Of a DNA stretch of 38,180 nucleotides, positions 1-7,380 are shown in pieces. The stretch lies in assembly GCF_009866965.1 (NCBI RefSeq), contig NZ_SPKJ01000034.1:1-38180 (forward strand). Reading direction: 5' to 3'. This DNA is from Propylenella binzhouense. GTDB lineage: Bacteria > Pseudomonadota > Alphaproteobacteria > Rhizobiales > Afifellaceae. The stretch's first letter is position 1. Each line of letters opens with the position of its first letter. A program made the translations under genes and the position numbers. The notes beneath the pieces are model-generated. The model ran no database searches. It was not told where the DNA came from and worked only from the letters and a program-made list of their open reading frames with translations.

Positions 1-219
1 CCCGGCCGCGGTCCCCGCTTCGGCGAGGTCGCCGAGGCAGACTTCGGTCCGGGCGCCGGCGGCCTCCGCCGCCGCGGCGGCCGTCGCGGCGCCGTCCCGG
101 TTCGCCCGGGTGTGGACGAGGATCGCTGTACCGGGTCCGGCGAGGCGGCGCACCGTGGCGGCGCCGATACCGCTTCCGGCGCCGGTCACCAGCACGACGC
201 GCGCGAATTCGCCCGCCAT
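1..219 (-). CDS. SDR-family oxidoreductase, N-terminal part (runs off left edge)
   Basis: Only the first 73 codons are in the window. The translation starts MAGEFARVVLVTGAGSGIG, which carries the TGxxxGIG dinucleotide-binding motif of classical short-chain dehydrogenases/reductases at about residues 12-19. It continues through a typical alanine-rich first Rossmann unit (VHTRANRD, then a conserved-looking LGDL). The catalytic Ser-Tyr-Lys lies outside the window, so substrate and activity cannot be judged. The ATG is 2 bases after the stop of the TRAP large permease, so this is the last visible gene of the minus-strand catabolic operon. An alcohol, keto or semialdehyde step in that pathway is an inference from position only. 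Confidence 0.85.
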   Translation of the reverse strand, partial: MAGEFARVVLVTGAGSGIGAATVRRLAGPGTAILVHTRANRDGAATAAAAAEAAGARTEVCLGDLAEAGTAAG

Positions 220-221
220 CC

Positions 222-1532
222 TCAGCCGCCCCCGCCGGGCATGGCGAAGATCTGCGGCATCATCAGCTTCGGCAGGCCGAGGATGATGTCCGGCACGAGG
301 ATGCTGAGGACGATGATGCCGACGGTGAGCGCGCAGATCGGCAGCACGGCGACGAGCGCGCGCTGGACCGAGATCTGCCCGATCTGCGCGGCGATCAGCA
401 GGCAGACGCCGTAGGGCGGCGTCACGAGGCCGATGGCGAGCGTCATGATGGTGATGACGCCGAGCTGCACCGGGTCGGTTCCCGCCTCGTCGCCGAGCTG
501 CTGGATGATCGGGAGGAAGATGAGGACGGCCGAGATCGGGTTCAGGAAGGTGCCGATGATCAGCAGGAAGATCACCAGAAGGAGCATCAGGCCGAACGGA
601 TCGTCCGTGATCGAGGTGATCGCGTTCACCACCAGGTCGGCCGCCCCGAGATAGGAGATCAGCCATCCGAAGATGCTCGCGGCGGCGACCGTGAAGAGCG
701 GGATCGCGAAGTCCACCACCGCTTCGCCGAGCATGCGGGGGAGCGAAGCGATCGCGATCGTCCGGTAGATCGCGAAGGCGAGCAGCATCGCCCAGCCGAC
801 GGCGATGATGGCCGCCTCCGTCGGCGTGAAGACCCCGCCCGTCACGCCGCCGAGGATGAGGACCGGGATGGCGAGCGGCAGGAGGCCGCGCCGGACCGCA
901 TGCCGCCATTCGCGGAAGGTGGCGCGCGGATTGGCGGGGTAGCCGTATTTGAGCGCCATCACATAGGTGTAGGCCATCATGGCGAGCCCGATCAGGATGC
1001 CCGGCACGAAGCCGCCCCAGAAGAGCGCGCCGATCGAGACGTTTCCGAACGCTCCGTAGATCACGAGGATGATGCTGGGCGGTATGATGACGCCGAGCGT
1101 CGACGAAGCCGCGGTGAGCGCCACGGAGAAGCCCGGATCGTAGCCCGCCTTCTTCATCGCTGGGATGAGGATCGCGCCGATGCTCGCCGTGTCCGCCGCG
1201 GCCGATCCCGAGAGGCTCGCGAAGATCATGCTCACGAACACGTTCACGTGACCGAGCCCGCCCCGGATGTGGCCGACCGAGGCGTCGGCCACCCTGAGCA
1301 GCCGGTCCGTGATGCCGCTGTCGTTGAGGAGCCGGCCGAGAAACATGAAGAAGGGGACGGCAAGGAGGGGGAAGGAATCGATCCCCGTATACATCTGGTT
1401 GAGCGCGGAGATCAGCGGGAGGTCCTCGACCCAGATGACCAGGAGCGAGGACGCGGCGAGCGCGAAGGAGATTTCAACGCGAAGGAAGATGAGGACGAAG
1501 AACGTCGCCATCAGGAGCGCGATCGGATCCAT
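222..1532 (-). CDS. TRAP transporter large permease (DctM family)
   Basis: This is a 436-residue, very hydrophobic protein of the usual length for DctM (about 425-440), starting MDPIALLMATFFVLIFLRVE. It carries family-typical stretches such as PLLAVPFFMFLGRLLNDSG, GSAAADTASIGAILIPAM and GLVTPPYGVCLL. It is the transmembrane importer of a tripartite ATP-independent periplasmic transporter driven by the sodium or proton gradient. The chosen ATG shares one base with the DctQ stop (TGATG), which fixes the start; the reading frame stays open much further upstream but without family similarity. Its substrate is unknown. Its place in an operon with an imino-acid/opine-type dehydrogenase suggests an organic or amino-acid-derived anion. 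Confidence 0.95.
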   Translation of the reverse strand: MDPIALLMATFFVLIFLRVEISFALAASSLLVIWVEDLPLISALNQMYTGIDSFPLLAVPFFMFLGRLLNDSGITDRLLRVADASVGHIRGGLGHVNVFVSMIFASLSGSAAADTASIGAILIPAMKKAGYDPGFSVALTAASSTLGVIIPPSIILVIYGAFGNVSIGALFWGGFVPGILIGLAMMAYTYVMALKYGYPANPRATFREWRHAVRRGLLPLAIPVLILGGVTGGVFTPTEAAIIAVGWAMLLAFAIYRTIAIASLPRMLGEAVVDFAIPLFTVAAASIFGWLISYLGAADLVVNAITSITDDPFGLMLLLVIFLLIIGTFLNPISAVLIFLPIIQQLGDEAGTDPVQLGVITIMTLAIGLVTPPYGVCLLIAAQIGQISVQRALVAVLPICALTVGIIVLSILVPDIILGLPKLMMPQIFAMPGGGG

Positions 1533-2026
1533 CAGGACGCTTCTTCCCGGAAGGCCTTGGCGAAGGCGGCGAGATCGGCAATCGCGATCTCGAGGATGAA
1601 CACGAGGATGAGGATCCCGCTGAGCGGGATCGGCAGGAAGTACCAGTATTGCGAGATGCCGAGGGATTCGACGTCGGTGCTGCTGCCCATCGCCGAGAAT
1701 GCGAAGCCCTGAGCGACCATCACCAGGGCCACCGTCACGATTACGGCATCCGAGACGAGCTTGAGGGCGCTGTTCGCGCGCCGCATGCCCTCCGGCAGCA
1801 GGGTGATGACGTAATGGCTGCCGCGCCGGACCCCGACGGCGGCACCGATGAAGATGCACCAGGAGAAGAGGAGCTGAGCGAGGTCGAGCGTCCAAAGGAC
1901 GGCCACGCCGCTGTTCCGGCTGACGACCTGGAGCAGGACGTCGGCGATCATCAGGCCGAAGAGAAGCGAGAAGAGCACGGCGAGCGCATGCTCCAGCCCG
2001 GCATTGACGGTCTTGAGAATGGTCAT
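1532..2026 (-). CDS. TRAP transporter small permease (DctQ family)
   Basis: This 164-residue membrane protein has four hydrophobic segments and the family's conserved second-helix pattern (FGLMIADVLLQVVSRNSG) followed by WTLDLAQLLFSWCIFIGAAVGVRRGSH-type residues, where the Glu/Asp-x-Ala-x-x pattern and GAA are typical. It forms the membrane complex with the large permease encoded next, overlapping it by one base. No purine-rich ribosome binding site is visible before its ATG: the bases just upstream are pyrimidine-rich. It follows a strong hairpin behind the binding-protein gene, so its translation level may be set low or coupled. The family call is secure and the substrate is not known. Confidence 0.93.
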   Translation of the reverse strand: MTILKTVNAGLEHALAVLFSLLFGLMIADVLLQVVSRNSGVAVLWTLDLAQLLFSWCIFIGAAVGVRRGSHYVITLLPEGMRRANSALKLVSDAVIVTVALVMVAQGFAFSAMGSSTDVESLGISQYWYFLPIPLSGILILVFILEIAIADLAAFAKAFREEAS

Positions 2027-2043
2027 GGGGAGAGGGAGCTCGG

Positions 2044-2069
2044 GCGGTGGCCGGGGGCCCGGCCACCGC
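2044..2069 (-). terminator. Strong intercistronic hairpin between TRAP binding-protein and permease genes
   Basis: An 11-base perfect inverted repeat (GCGGTGGCCGG with CCGGCCACCGC) with a 4-base loop lies in the 49-base gap after the binding-protein stop. No T-run follows, so it is probably a partial terminator or an mRNA 3'-end stabiliser rather than a full stop. In transporter operons such elements usually keep the binding protein more abundant than the permeases. Confidence 0.6.
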
Positions 2070-2075
2070 GGAGGG

Positions 2076-3068
2076 TCACATCATGCCGCGGACGAGCTCG
2101 AGGAGATCGGTCGCCTGGATCTGCTCGGCGAATTCGTCGTGGAGCGGTTTCATGGCCTCGACGAACGGAGCGAGATCCGGCCGGGTGACGGTCACGCCAT
2201 GCTCCTTCTCGAGCACGCCGGCGAGCTTGTCGTCGGCTTCGATGCCCTTCTGCGTCCCGAGCTTCCCGGCCTCCGTCGCGACCTTCTGGACGATCGCCTG
2301 CTGCTCGGGCGTGAGCTTCTTCCAGGAACGCTCGCCCATGGAGAAGTGGCTGCCGTTGATGGAGTGCTGGGTGAGGACGAGGTTCGGCGCGACCTCGTAG
2401 AGCTTGCTGCCGAGATAGCCGCTGAGCGTGCTCTCGAGACCCTGCGCCACGCCGGTCTGGATGGCGGCGTAGAGCTCCGGCCAGGCGACCGTTACCGGCA
2501 CGGTGCCGAGCGCCTCCCAGGACTTCGCCACGATCTGGGACGCCGGGACGCGCATCTTGATGCCCTTGATGTCCGCAAGCGTCTCGACCGGCTTCGAGGC
2601 GACCGACAGATTCCGCGTGCCGGAGCCGAAGAGAGCGAGGATCTTGATGCCGAGCCCGCGGCTGTCGGCGATCTCCTGCAGCCTCTTGAAGACCGGGCTT
2701 TCGGGGGCCGTCGCCGCATTGAAGGAATCGTAGTTCGGGAAGATGTAGTAGAGATCGAAGATCTGGAACTGCGGAAGCTGCTTGGCGGCGTTGTTCGTCG
2801 AGCTGATCATCAGGTCGATCGTGCCGAGCTTCAGTTCGTTGAGGACGGCGTCGTCCTTGCCGAGCGAGGCATTCGGAAAGATCTTGACCTGCACCTCGCC
2901 GTTCGTCTGCTTCTCGACCTCGGACTTGAAGTAGTCCGCCATGTCGAGGAACGGATGCGGCGGGGCGACCTGCGTGCTGAGGCGCAGCACGGTGGCGGCC
3001 TGCGCGGAGCCGACGGCCAGGGCGGCCGCCAAGGCCGCCGTCAGGCCCAGAAACATCCTTCTCATCAT
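2076..3068 (-). CDS. TRAP transporter substrate-binding protein (DctP family)
   Basis: This is a 330-residue periplasmic solute receptor. It begins with a Sec signal peptide (MMRRMFLGLTAALAAALAVG, cleavage near AQA), followed by the DctP/TeaA-type fold: TVLRLSTQVAPPHPFLD, then the family pattern GIKMRVPASQIVAKSWEALG with the conserved Arg that salt-bridges a substrate carboxylate, and the AAIQTGVAQGLE signature. The ATG at 3068 is chosen because an AGGAGG lies 9 bases upstream; the GTG at 3092 would put that site inside the coding region. It is the first of the three TRAP genes and 31 bases after the DapA-family gene, which implies one transcript. A carboxylate ligand is expected from the family, but its identity is unknown. 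Confidence 0.94.
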   Translation of the reverse strand: MMRRMFLGLTAALAAALAVGSAQAATVLRLSTQVAPPHPFLDMADYFKSEVEKQTNGEVQVKIFPNASLGKDDAVLNELKLGTIDLMISSTNNAAKQLPQFQIFDLYYIFPNYDSFNAATAPESPVFKRLQEIADSRGLGIKILALFGSGTRNLSVASKPVETLADIKGIKMRVPASQIVAKSWEALGTVPVTVAWPELYAAIQTGVAQGLESTLSGYLGSKLYEVAPNLVLTQHSINGSHFSMGERSWKKLTPEQQAIVQKVATEAGKLGTQKGIEADDKLAGVLEKEHGVTVTRPDLAPFVEAMKPLHDEFAEQIQATDLLELVRGMM

Positions 3069-3099
3069 CGTCTTGACCCTCCTTGTTCCCACCAGGCTG

Positions 3100-4032
3100 T
3101 CACTCGGCGGCCTGGCGCGCCGGCGAGAGGCCGTACTGCTCGTCGAGACCGAGGCGGCGCATGATCTCGATCCCCTTCTGGAGCGCGGGTCCCTCCAGCC
3201 CGCGCAGCGGCTTCCGCAATTCGCCCGCGGGCAGCCCCATCGCCTTCATGAGCGATTTCACCGGCACGGGATTGATGGCGGAATAGGCGTAGTGAAGGAG
3301 CGGCAGGCAGCGCAGATAGGTCTCGCGGAAGCCGGCGGCCTCCTCCCAGCCCGTCCAGGGCCGCGAAAGCGTCGCGAGCTCCGCCGGCGCGATATTCCCG
3401 GTCATGTTGGCGGTGCCGTGCCCGCCGAGCGACATCGTCGGCACCACGAGGCCGAGATTGGGGGAATCGCAGCACATCACCGACACGTCGGGACGGGCCG
3501 CGAGCACCTGCGCGACCTGGCCGACGCGGCCGGTCGATTCCTTGTGGACGACATAGTTCGGGTGCTCGAAGAGCCGGAGCAGCGCCTCGTGCCCGAGATC
3601 GGTCTTCACCCGCGGCGGGTTGTTGTAGATGCCGAGCGGAAGGTCGACGGCATCGGCGATCTCGCGGAAATAGGCTTCGATGTCGTCCTCGGAGGCGCAG
3701 ATATAGGCCGGCGCGGCGAGAATGGCGCCGTCCGCGCCTTCGCCTGCCGCATAGTTCACCATCTCGATCGTGGCGGCCGTGTTGTTGGCCGTGCAGCCGT
3801 AGAAGAGCTGCATGCGCCCGGTCTTCATCTTCGCCGTTTCGGTGATGATGCGCCGGCGCTCGTCCGGCGTCAGCATCGAGACCTCGCCGGTCGAGCCCAT
3901 GATGAGGACGGCCGCGGTGCCGTGCTCCTCCTGGAACTTCAGGAGTGTGCGGAAGCCTTCGAAATCGATGCTGCCGTCGCGGTTGAACGGCGTGATCAGC
4001 GCGACGAAGGATCCGGTGATCTTCTGGGTCAT
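3100..4032 (-). CDS. DapA-family lyase/deaminase (own ribosome binding site, in frame with upstream flavoprotein)
   Basis: Read from the ATG at 4032, this is a 310-residue (beta/alpha)8 protein of the dihydrodipicolinate synthase/N-acetylneuraminate lyase superfamily, with normal length. Visible active-site elements are G46-S-T-G-E50 (GTTGE in DapA), Tyr136 and Arg141 in YNNPPR, and Schiff-base Lys164 in HKEST. A GGAGG (4039-4043) lies 6 bases before the ATG, so it can be translated independently. It sits beside a three-subunit imino-acid-type dehydrogenase. The equivalent position in lhp hydroxyproline clusters encodes a DapA-family pyrroline-4-hydroxy-2-carboxylate deaminase, so a deaminase/dehydratase on a cyclic imine or 2-keto acid is more likely than lysine biosynthesis. 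The frame upstream has no stop: see the 3100-5502 entry. Confidence 0.9.
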   Translation of the reverse strand: MTQKITGSFVALITPFNRDGSIDFEGFRTLLKFQEEHGTAAVLIMGSTGEVSMLTPDERRRIITETAKMKTGRMQLFYGCTANNTAATIEMVNYAAGEGADGAILAAPAYICASEDDIEAYFREIADAVDLPLGIYNNPPRVKTDLGHEALLRLFEHPNYVVHKESTGRVGQVAQVLAARPDVSVMCCDSPNLGLVVPTMSLGGHGTANMTGNIAPAELATLSRPWTGWEEAAGFRETYLRCLPLLHYAYSAINPVPVKSLMKAMGLPAGELRKPLRGLEGPALQKGIEIMRRLGLDEQYGLSPARQAAE

Positions 4033-5502
4033 GGCATGCCTCCATGTGCAATCTGGGTGCCGCAGGGGCGCGGCTATCCGCGGCGAAGCCGTCGCGTCGG
4101 CGGACGCGTCCTTCCGCGGCGCCTCCCGGCCGGCGAGCTCGGCCACCGTCAGCGGCTTGGCGGGGAAGCGGATCCGCGGCGGGCCGACCTCGCCGGGCGG
4201 GACCCCGCGCTCGGCGGCGATGATCCCGACCATCGTCAGCCCGCACATGCGGGCCTGGCAGGGGCCCATTCCGCACCGGGTGTAGGCCTTCGCCTGGCGC
4301 GGCCCGAGCGCGCCGAGGCGCACCGCCGCGCGGATCTCCCCGGCCGGGACCGCCTCGCAGCGGCAGACGACGGTCGCGTAGCCGATCCGCTCCGGGCGGA
4401 GCGTCGGCGCGTAAAGGCGCTCGAGGAGCGGCCTCACCGATCGCTCCCGCGCGACCGCGCGGAAGAGCGGGCGCGCGCGTGTCTCGAAGGTCTCGCCGGA
4501 GATCGCGCCGAGGCCGCGCGCGGCATCGAGGGCGGAGAGCCGCCCGGCCGCGAGCGCCGCCCGCGCACCGCCGATCCCGGCACCGTCGCCGGCGATCGCG
4601 ACGCCCGGGCGGGAGCTTTGGCCGCACGGGTCGAGGACGGGCCTGAAGCACGCCTGCTCGTCGTCCCATTCGTGGCGGCAACCGAGCGCCGAGGAGAGGT
4701 GGATCTGCGGGACGATGCCGTCATGGAGCGCGAGGATTTCGGCGGAAAGCCGCTCGGAGCGGCCGCCGCTCCGGAACGCGACCTGGCGGACCGCGCCTTC
4801 GCCTTCCGCCGCGAGGTCTTCGACGCCGTGGAACACGGGGATTCCCGCCGCCCTGATCCGGGCGAGCATGGCGAGGCCCTTGGCGAGATAGCCGGGCGCC
4901 CGGAGCGCAGGCCAGACATGCCGGGCCGCGCCGCGCATGCGCCCCGGCGGCGCCGTTTCGAGGATCGCGGCCGGCCTCGCGCCGAGCGAGGCGAGCTGGC
5001 AGGCGACGGCGAGAAGGAGCGGCCCCGTCCCGGCGAGCACGACCGGCCCCGCCGGCAGGAGGCCCGGGTTCTTGAGGAGGATCTGGAGCGCGCCCGCGGT
5101 CACGACGCCGGGAAGGGTCCAGCCGGGAACCGGCATCGGGCGCTCCATCGCCCCGGTGGCGAGAACGAGGCGCGCCGCTTCGATCTCGACCGGCCGGCCG
5201 GCGCGGCTCGCGGTCACGCGGAAGCCGTCCTCGACCTGCCACACCGTGGTGTCCGGCCAGTACTCGACGCCGGATCGCCGGAACGCCTCCACCTGCGGCA
5301 GGCCCTCCGCATAGGCGGCGCCGAGCGCGGCCGCGCGTGCCGTTCCGGCGGCCGCCTCGATGTTCCGCCAGATCTGGCCGCCGGGCCGCGGCTGCTCGTC
5401 GAGCACGAGGGCGCGCAGCCCGAGCGCGGCCGCCTCGGCCGCTGCGGCGAGGCCCGCCGGTCCGCTTCCGACGATGGCGAGATCGCAGGCGGCGGGCGTC
5501 AT
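3100..5502 (-). CDS. FAD/NAD(P)-binding [2Fe-2S] oxidoreductase subunit (LhpE/OoxA/HcnB-like), continuous with DapA-like domain
   Basis: The open frame is 800 codons. Residues 1-457 form a typical alpha subunit of opine oxidase/D-hydroxyproline dehydrogenase/HcnB-type enzymes. It has an FAD site (IVGSGPAG, residues 10-17), GGQIWR, ATGAMERP, a second dinucleotide site (VVLAGTGP) and a C-terminal BFD-like cluster site with Cys380, Cys382, Cys410 and Cys415. Homology should end after KPLTVAELA. Then 33 residues of unremarkable linker run without a stop into the complete DapA-family protein starting at residue 491. Either this is a real fusion, or DapA is made mainly from its own internal start and the subunit stop has been lost. 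A TAG exists one frame over at 4074-4076. The ATG overlaps the upstream gene's TGA by 4 bases. Confidence 0.8.
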   Translation of the reverse strand: MTPAACDLAIVGSGPAGLAAAAEAAALGLRALVLDEQPRPGGQIWRNIEAAAGTARAAALGAAYAEGLPQVEAFRRSGVEYWPDTTVWQVEDGFRVTASRAGRPVEIEAARLVLATGAMERPMPVPGWTLPGVVTAGALQILLKNPGLLPAGPVVLAGTGPLLLAVACQLASLGARPAAILETAPPGRMRGAARHVWPALRAPGYLAKGLAMLARIRAAGIPVFHGVEDLAAEGEGAVRQVAFRSGGRSERLSAEILALHDGIVPQIHLSSALGCRHEWDDEQACFRPVLDPCGQSSRPGVAIAGDGAGIGGARAALAAGRLSALDAARGLGAISGETFETRARPLFRAVARERSVRPLLERLYAPTLRPERIGYATVVCRCEAVPAGEIRAAVRLGALGPRQAKAYTRCGMGPCQARMCGLTMVGIIAAERGVPPGEVGPPRIRFPAKPLTVAELAGREAPRKDASADATASPRIAAPLRHPDCTWRHAMTQKITGSFVALITPFNRDGSIDFEGFRTLLKFQEEHGTAAVLIMGSTGEVSMLTPDERRRIITETAKMKTGRMQLFYGCTANNTAATIEMVNYAAGEGADGAILAAPAYICASEDDIEAYFREIADAVDLPLGIYNNPPRVKTDLGHEALLRLFEHPNYVVHKESTGRVGQVAQVLAARPDVSVMCCDSPNLGLVVPTMSLGGHGTANMTGNIAPAELATLSRPWTGWEEAAGFRETYLRCLPLLHYAYSAINPVPVKSLMKAMGLPAGELRKPLRGLEGPALQKGIEIMRRLGLDEQYGLSPARQAAE

Positions 5503-5783
5503 GGCACGCCCCGCCGGACCCGCATGCCTTCGGCGACCTCCGTCATGCAGGCCTGCCGACCCGGCCGTCCGTCGATCTCCACGAGGCACTCGTAGCAGGC
5601 GCCCATCAGGCAATAGGGGCCGCGCGCCTGGCCGGAGGCGGGCGAGGTGCGGACCGCGAGGTGGCCGAGGCGCAGGAGGAGCGAGGCGACGGTCTCGCCG
5701 GGAAGGCCGGCGCAGGCGGCGCCGTCGACCGTGATTGTGACCGGCCCGGCGGCCGGCTCAGGTGCCGAGAGCAGCCGGAACAT
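5499..5783 (-). CDS. (2Fe-2S)-binding small subunit of imino-acid/opine-type dehydrogenase
   Basis: This 94-residue ferredoxin-like protein corresponds to the gamma subunit (LhpF, HcnA or SoxA N-terminal type). It has the plant-type cluster pattern Cys-x4-Cys-x2-Cys (CLMGACYEC), followed about a dozen residues later by the fourth Cys in QACMTEV. This is a Fer2_4-type domain that passes electrons between the two flavoprotein subunits. The start at 5783 (MFRLLSAPEP) has GAGG 4 bases upstream and lies inside the end of the upstream flavoprotein gene (26-base overlap). The stop overlaps the next ATG by 4 bases, so translation of all three subunits looks coupled. An earlier start is possible but would add only arginine-rich, non-homologous sequence. 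Confidence 0.88.
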   Translation of the reverse strand: MFRLLSAPEPAAGPVTITVDGAACAGLPGETVASLLLRLGHLAVRTSPASGQARGPYCLMGACYECLVEIDGRPGRQACMTEVAEGMRVRRGVP

Positions 5784-6876
5784 CGAACCTCGCACTGGCG
5801 AAGGCGGCGCATTGGGGCGGGATCTCGCCGCGCCCGAGCGCCGGGCCGAGCACGCGGGCATGCACGGCGGCGAGCGTCACGCCGCTGTGGCAGGTGGCGA
5901 CGAAGACGTTCGGAAGCGTCGGAGAGCGGTCGTAGACCGGCCGCCCGTCCGGCGTCATGATCCGGAGCGCGGCCCAGGCGCGCACCACGGCCGCATCCGC
6001 GAGGCGCGGAAACTCGAGGAGCGCGCGTTCTGCATGCCGGGCGAGGATCCCGCCGGTGGTGACGGGTTCGAAACCGGCCTCTTCCTCGCTGTTGCCGAAC
6101 ATGACCGAGCCGACCGCTGTCTGCCGGATCGTCGATGTCGGGTGGCGGAGGAAGATCGGCTGTCTGGCCGTGACGACGATCTGCCCGCGCACGGGCCGGA
6201 CCGGCACGTTGAGCCCGACCTGCCGGCAGAGCTCGGCGTTTCCCAGTCCGGCTGCGATGACGATTGCGGCCCCGACGAAGGTGGTTCCGTCGCGGGCATC
6301 GACGCGGATGCCGCCGCCGGCGGGCGCGATCCGCTCCGCGCGCACGCCCGGACGATAGCTGACGCCGCGATCGGCCGCCCTTCGATGCAGCGCGCGCAGG
6401 AGGAGGAGAGGGTTGAGATACCCGTCCTCGGGGCACCAGGAGGCGGCGACGACGCGCTCGCCGATGTCCGGCACCCGCTCCTTCACGAAGTTCCGGTCGA
6501 CCATGACGACGCCGTTCCCGCCGCCCGGCTGGCGCTGGAGCGCCTCCACCTTCCGGGACCGGATCTCCGCGTCCGCGTCGCCGATGCAGAGGTCGAAGCC
6601 GCCGGGCTTGGAGAACTCGATGTCGATGCCGGTCTCCGCCCGCAGGCTTTCCGCAAATTCGGGCCAGAGGTCGGCCGAAAGCCGCGTCCAGGCCGCATAG
6701 GCCGGCGCTCCGCGCCCCTTGCCCTGCACCCAGGCGAGCCCTGCATTCCCGATCGAGGCGCGGAACGCGTCGTCGCCCTCGTCTAGCACCACGACCTCGT
6801 GACCGGCATCGGCGAGGCCGTTCGCAACGGCCATGCCGACCAATCCGCCGCCGATCACGATGGTCGCGTGGGTCAC
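5758..6876 (-). CDS. FAD-dependent oxidoreductase, DAO family (catalytic subunit, LhpB/OoxB-like)
   Basis: This 372-residue protein starts from GTG (VTHATIVIGGGLVGM), which gives the GxGxxG FAD motif at residues 9-14. It carries the DAO-family PVRPVRGQIV motif and the C-terminal RAWAALRIMTPDGRP and ATCHSGVTLA motifs that close the FAD site. This family oxidises amine or imino-acid substrates such as D-hydroxyproline, opines or glycine. With the [2Fe-2S] protein and the second flavoprotein downstream it makes the standard heterotrimeric dehydrogenase set. The GTG overlaps the RidA-like stop as GTGA, supporting this start. The exact substrate cannot be read from the sequence. Orthology to D-hydroxyproline dehydrogenase is the best guess, with opine or sarcosine-like compounds as alternatives. 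Confidence 0.9.
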   Translation of the reverse strand: MTHATIVIGGGLVGMAVANGLADAGHEVVVLDEGDDAFRASIGNAGLAWVQGKGRGAPAYAAWTRLSADLWPEFAESLRAETGIDIEFSKPGGFDLCIGDADAEIRSRKVEALQRQPGGGNGVVMVDRNFVKERVPDIGERVVAASWCPEDGYLNPLLLLRALHRRAADRGVSYRPGVRAERIAPAGGGIRVDARDGTTFVGAAIVIAAGLGNAELCRQVGLNVPVRPVRGQIVVTARQPIFLRHPTSTIRQTAVGSVMFGNSEEEAGFEPVTTGGILARHAERALLEFPRLADAAVVRAWAALRIMTPDGRPVYDRSPTLPNVFVATCHSGVTLAAVHARVLGPALGRGEIPPQCAAFASARFDVPAALGT

Positions 6877-7376
6877 GGCGCCGGGCCTCCCCCGGGATCG
6901 GCCGCGACCTGGACCATCAGTTCCGTCTCGATCGGCGCGTCGAAGCTCATCTCCGGCTGGTAGAGCGCCACGCGCGCATGGCGGCCGCGCCCCTCGCCGA
7001 ACACCTCGAGGAGAAGCGCGGAGGCGCCGTCGAGGACGAGCGGGGCCTTGGTGAAGCCGGGCGCCGCATTGACGTAGCCAACGAGCCTGACGACCTGCGC
7101 GACACGCTCGAGGCTGCCGAGCGCATCCTCGATCGCCCGCAGGTGATGGAGGATGCACCAGCGCGCCGATTCCCGGCCTTCCGCGATATCGAGTTCGGCA
7201 CCGAGCTGCCCCTTGTGAGGAAGGCGCCAGCGCCCCTCCTCGAACACGGTCCCGATCGCGCCCGAGAGGTAGAGCATGTCGCCGGCCTGTCGCGCCGGGA
7301 CGAACAGGCTTCCTGCCGGCTGCGCCGGCGGAAGTCGGATCCCGAGACGGTCCAGGCGTGAGGCGACGGTTTCCAA
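6873..7376 (-). CDS. RidA/YjgF-family protein (enamine/imine deaminase-like)
   Basis: This 167-residue member of the RidA (YjgF/YER057c/UK114) superfamily is longer than the usual 125-130 because of extra N-terminal residues. Family features are MLYLSGAIG, a central VRLVGYVNAAPGF stretch and RHARVALYQPEMSFDAPIETELMV-type C-terminal strands, here quoted in parts. RidA proteins hydrolyse reactive enamine/imine intermediates released by PLP or flavin enzymes, which fits its position next to an imine-generating dehydrogenase. The start is TTG at 7376, with GAGG about 8 bases upstream and only 4 bases after the ligase stop; no ATG exists before the conserved core. I could not place the Arg that binds the substrate carboxylate in classical RidA with certainty. 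Confidence 0.85.
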   Translation of the reverse strand: METVASRLDRLGIRLPPAQPAGSLFVPARQAGDMLYLSGAIGTVFEEGRWRLPHKGQLGAELDIAEGRESARWCILHHLRAIEDALGSLERVAQVVRLVGYVNAAPGFTKAPLVLDGASALLLEVFGEGRGRHARVALYQPEMSFDAPIETELMVQVAADPGGGPAP

Positions 7377-7380
7377 TCCG

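Noticed and set aside
3100-4032. DapA-family gene as lysine-pathway dihydrodipicolinate synthase
   Set aside because: Its context is purely catabolic and it is coupled to an imino-acid-type dehydrogenase; GSTGE replaces GTTGE. A biosynthetic DapA would not be expected here.
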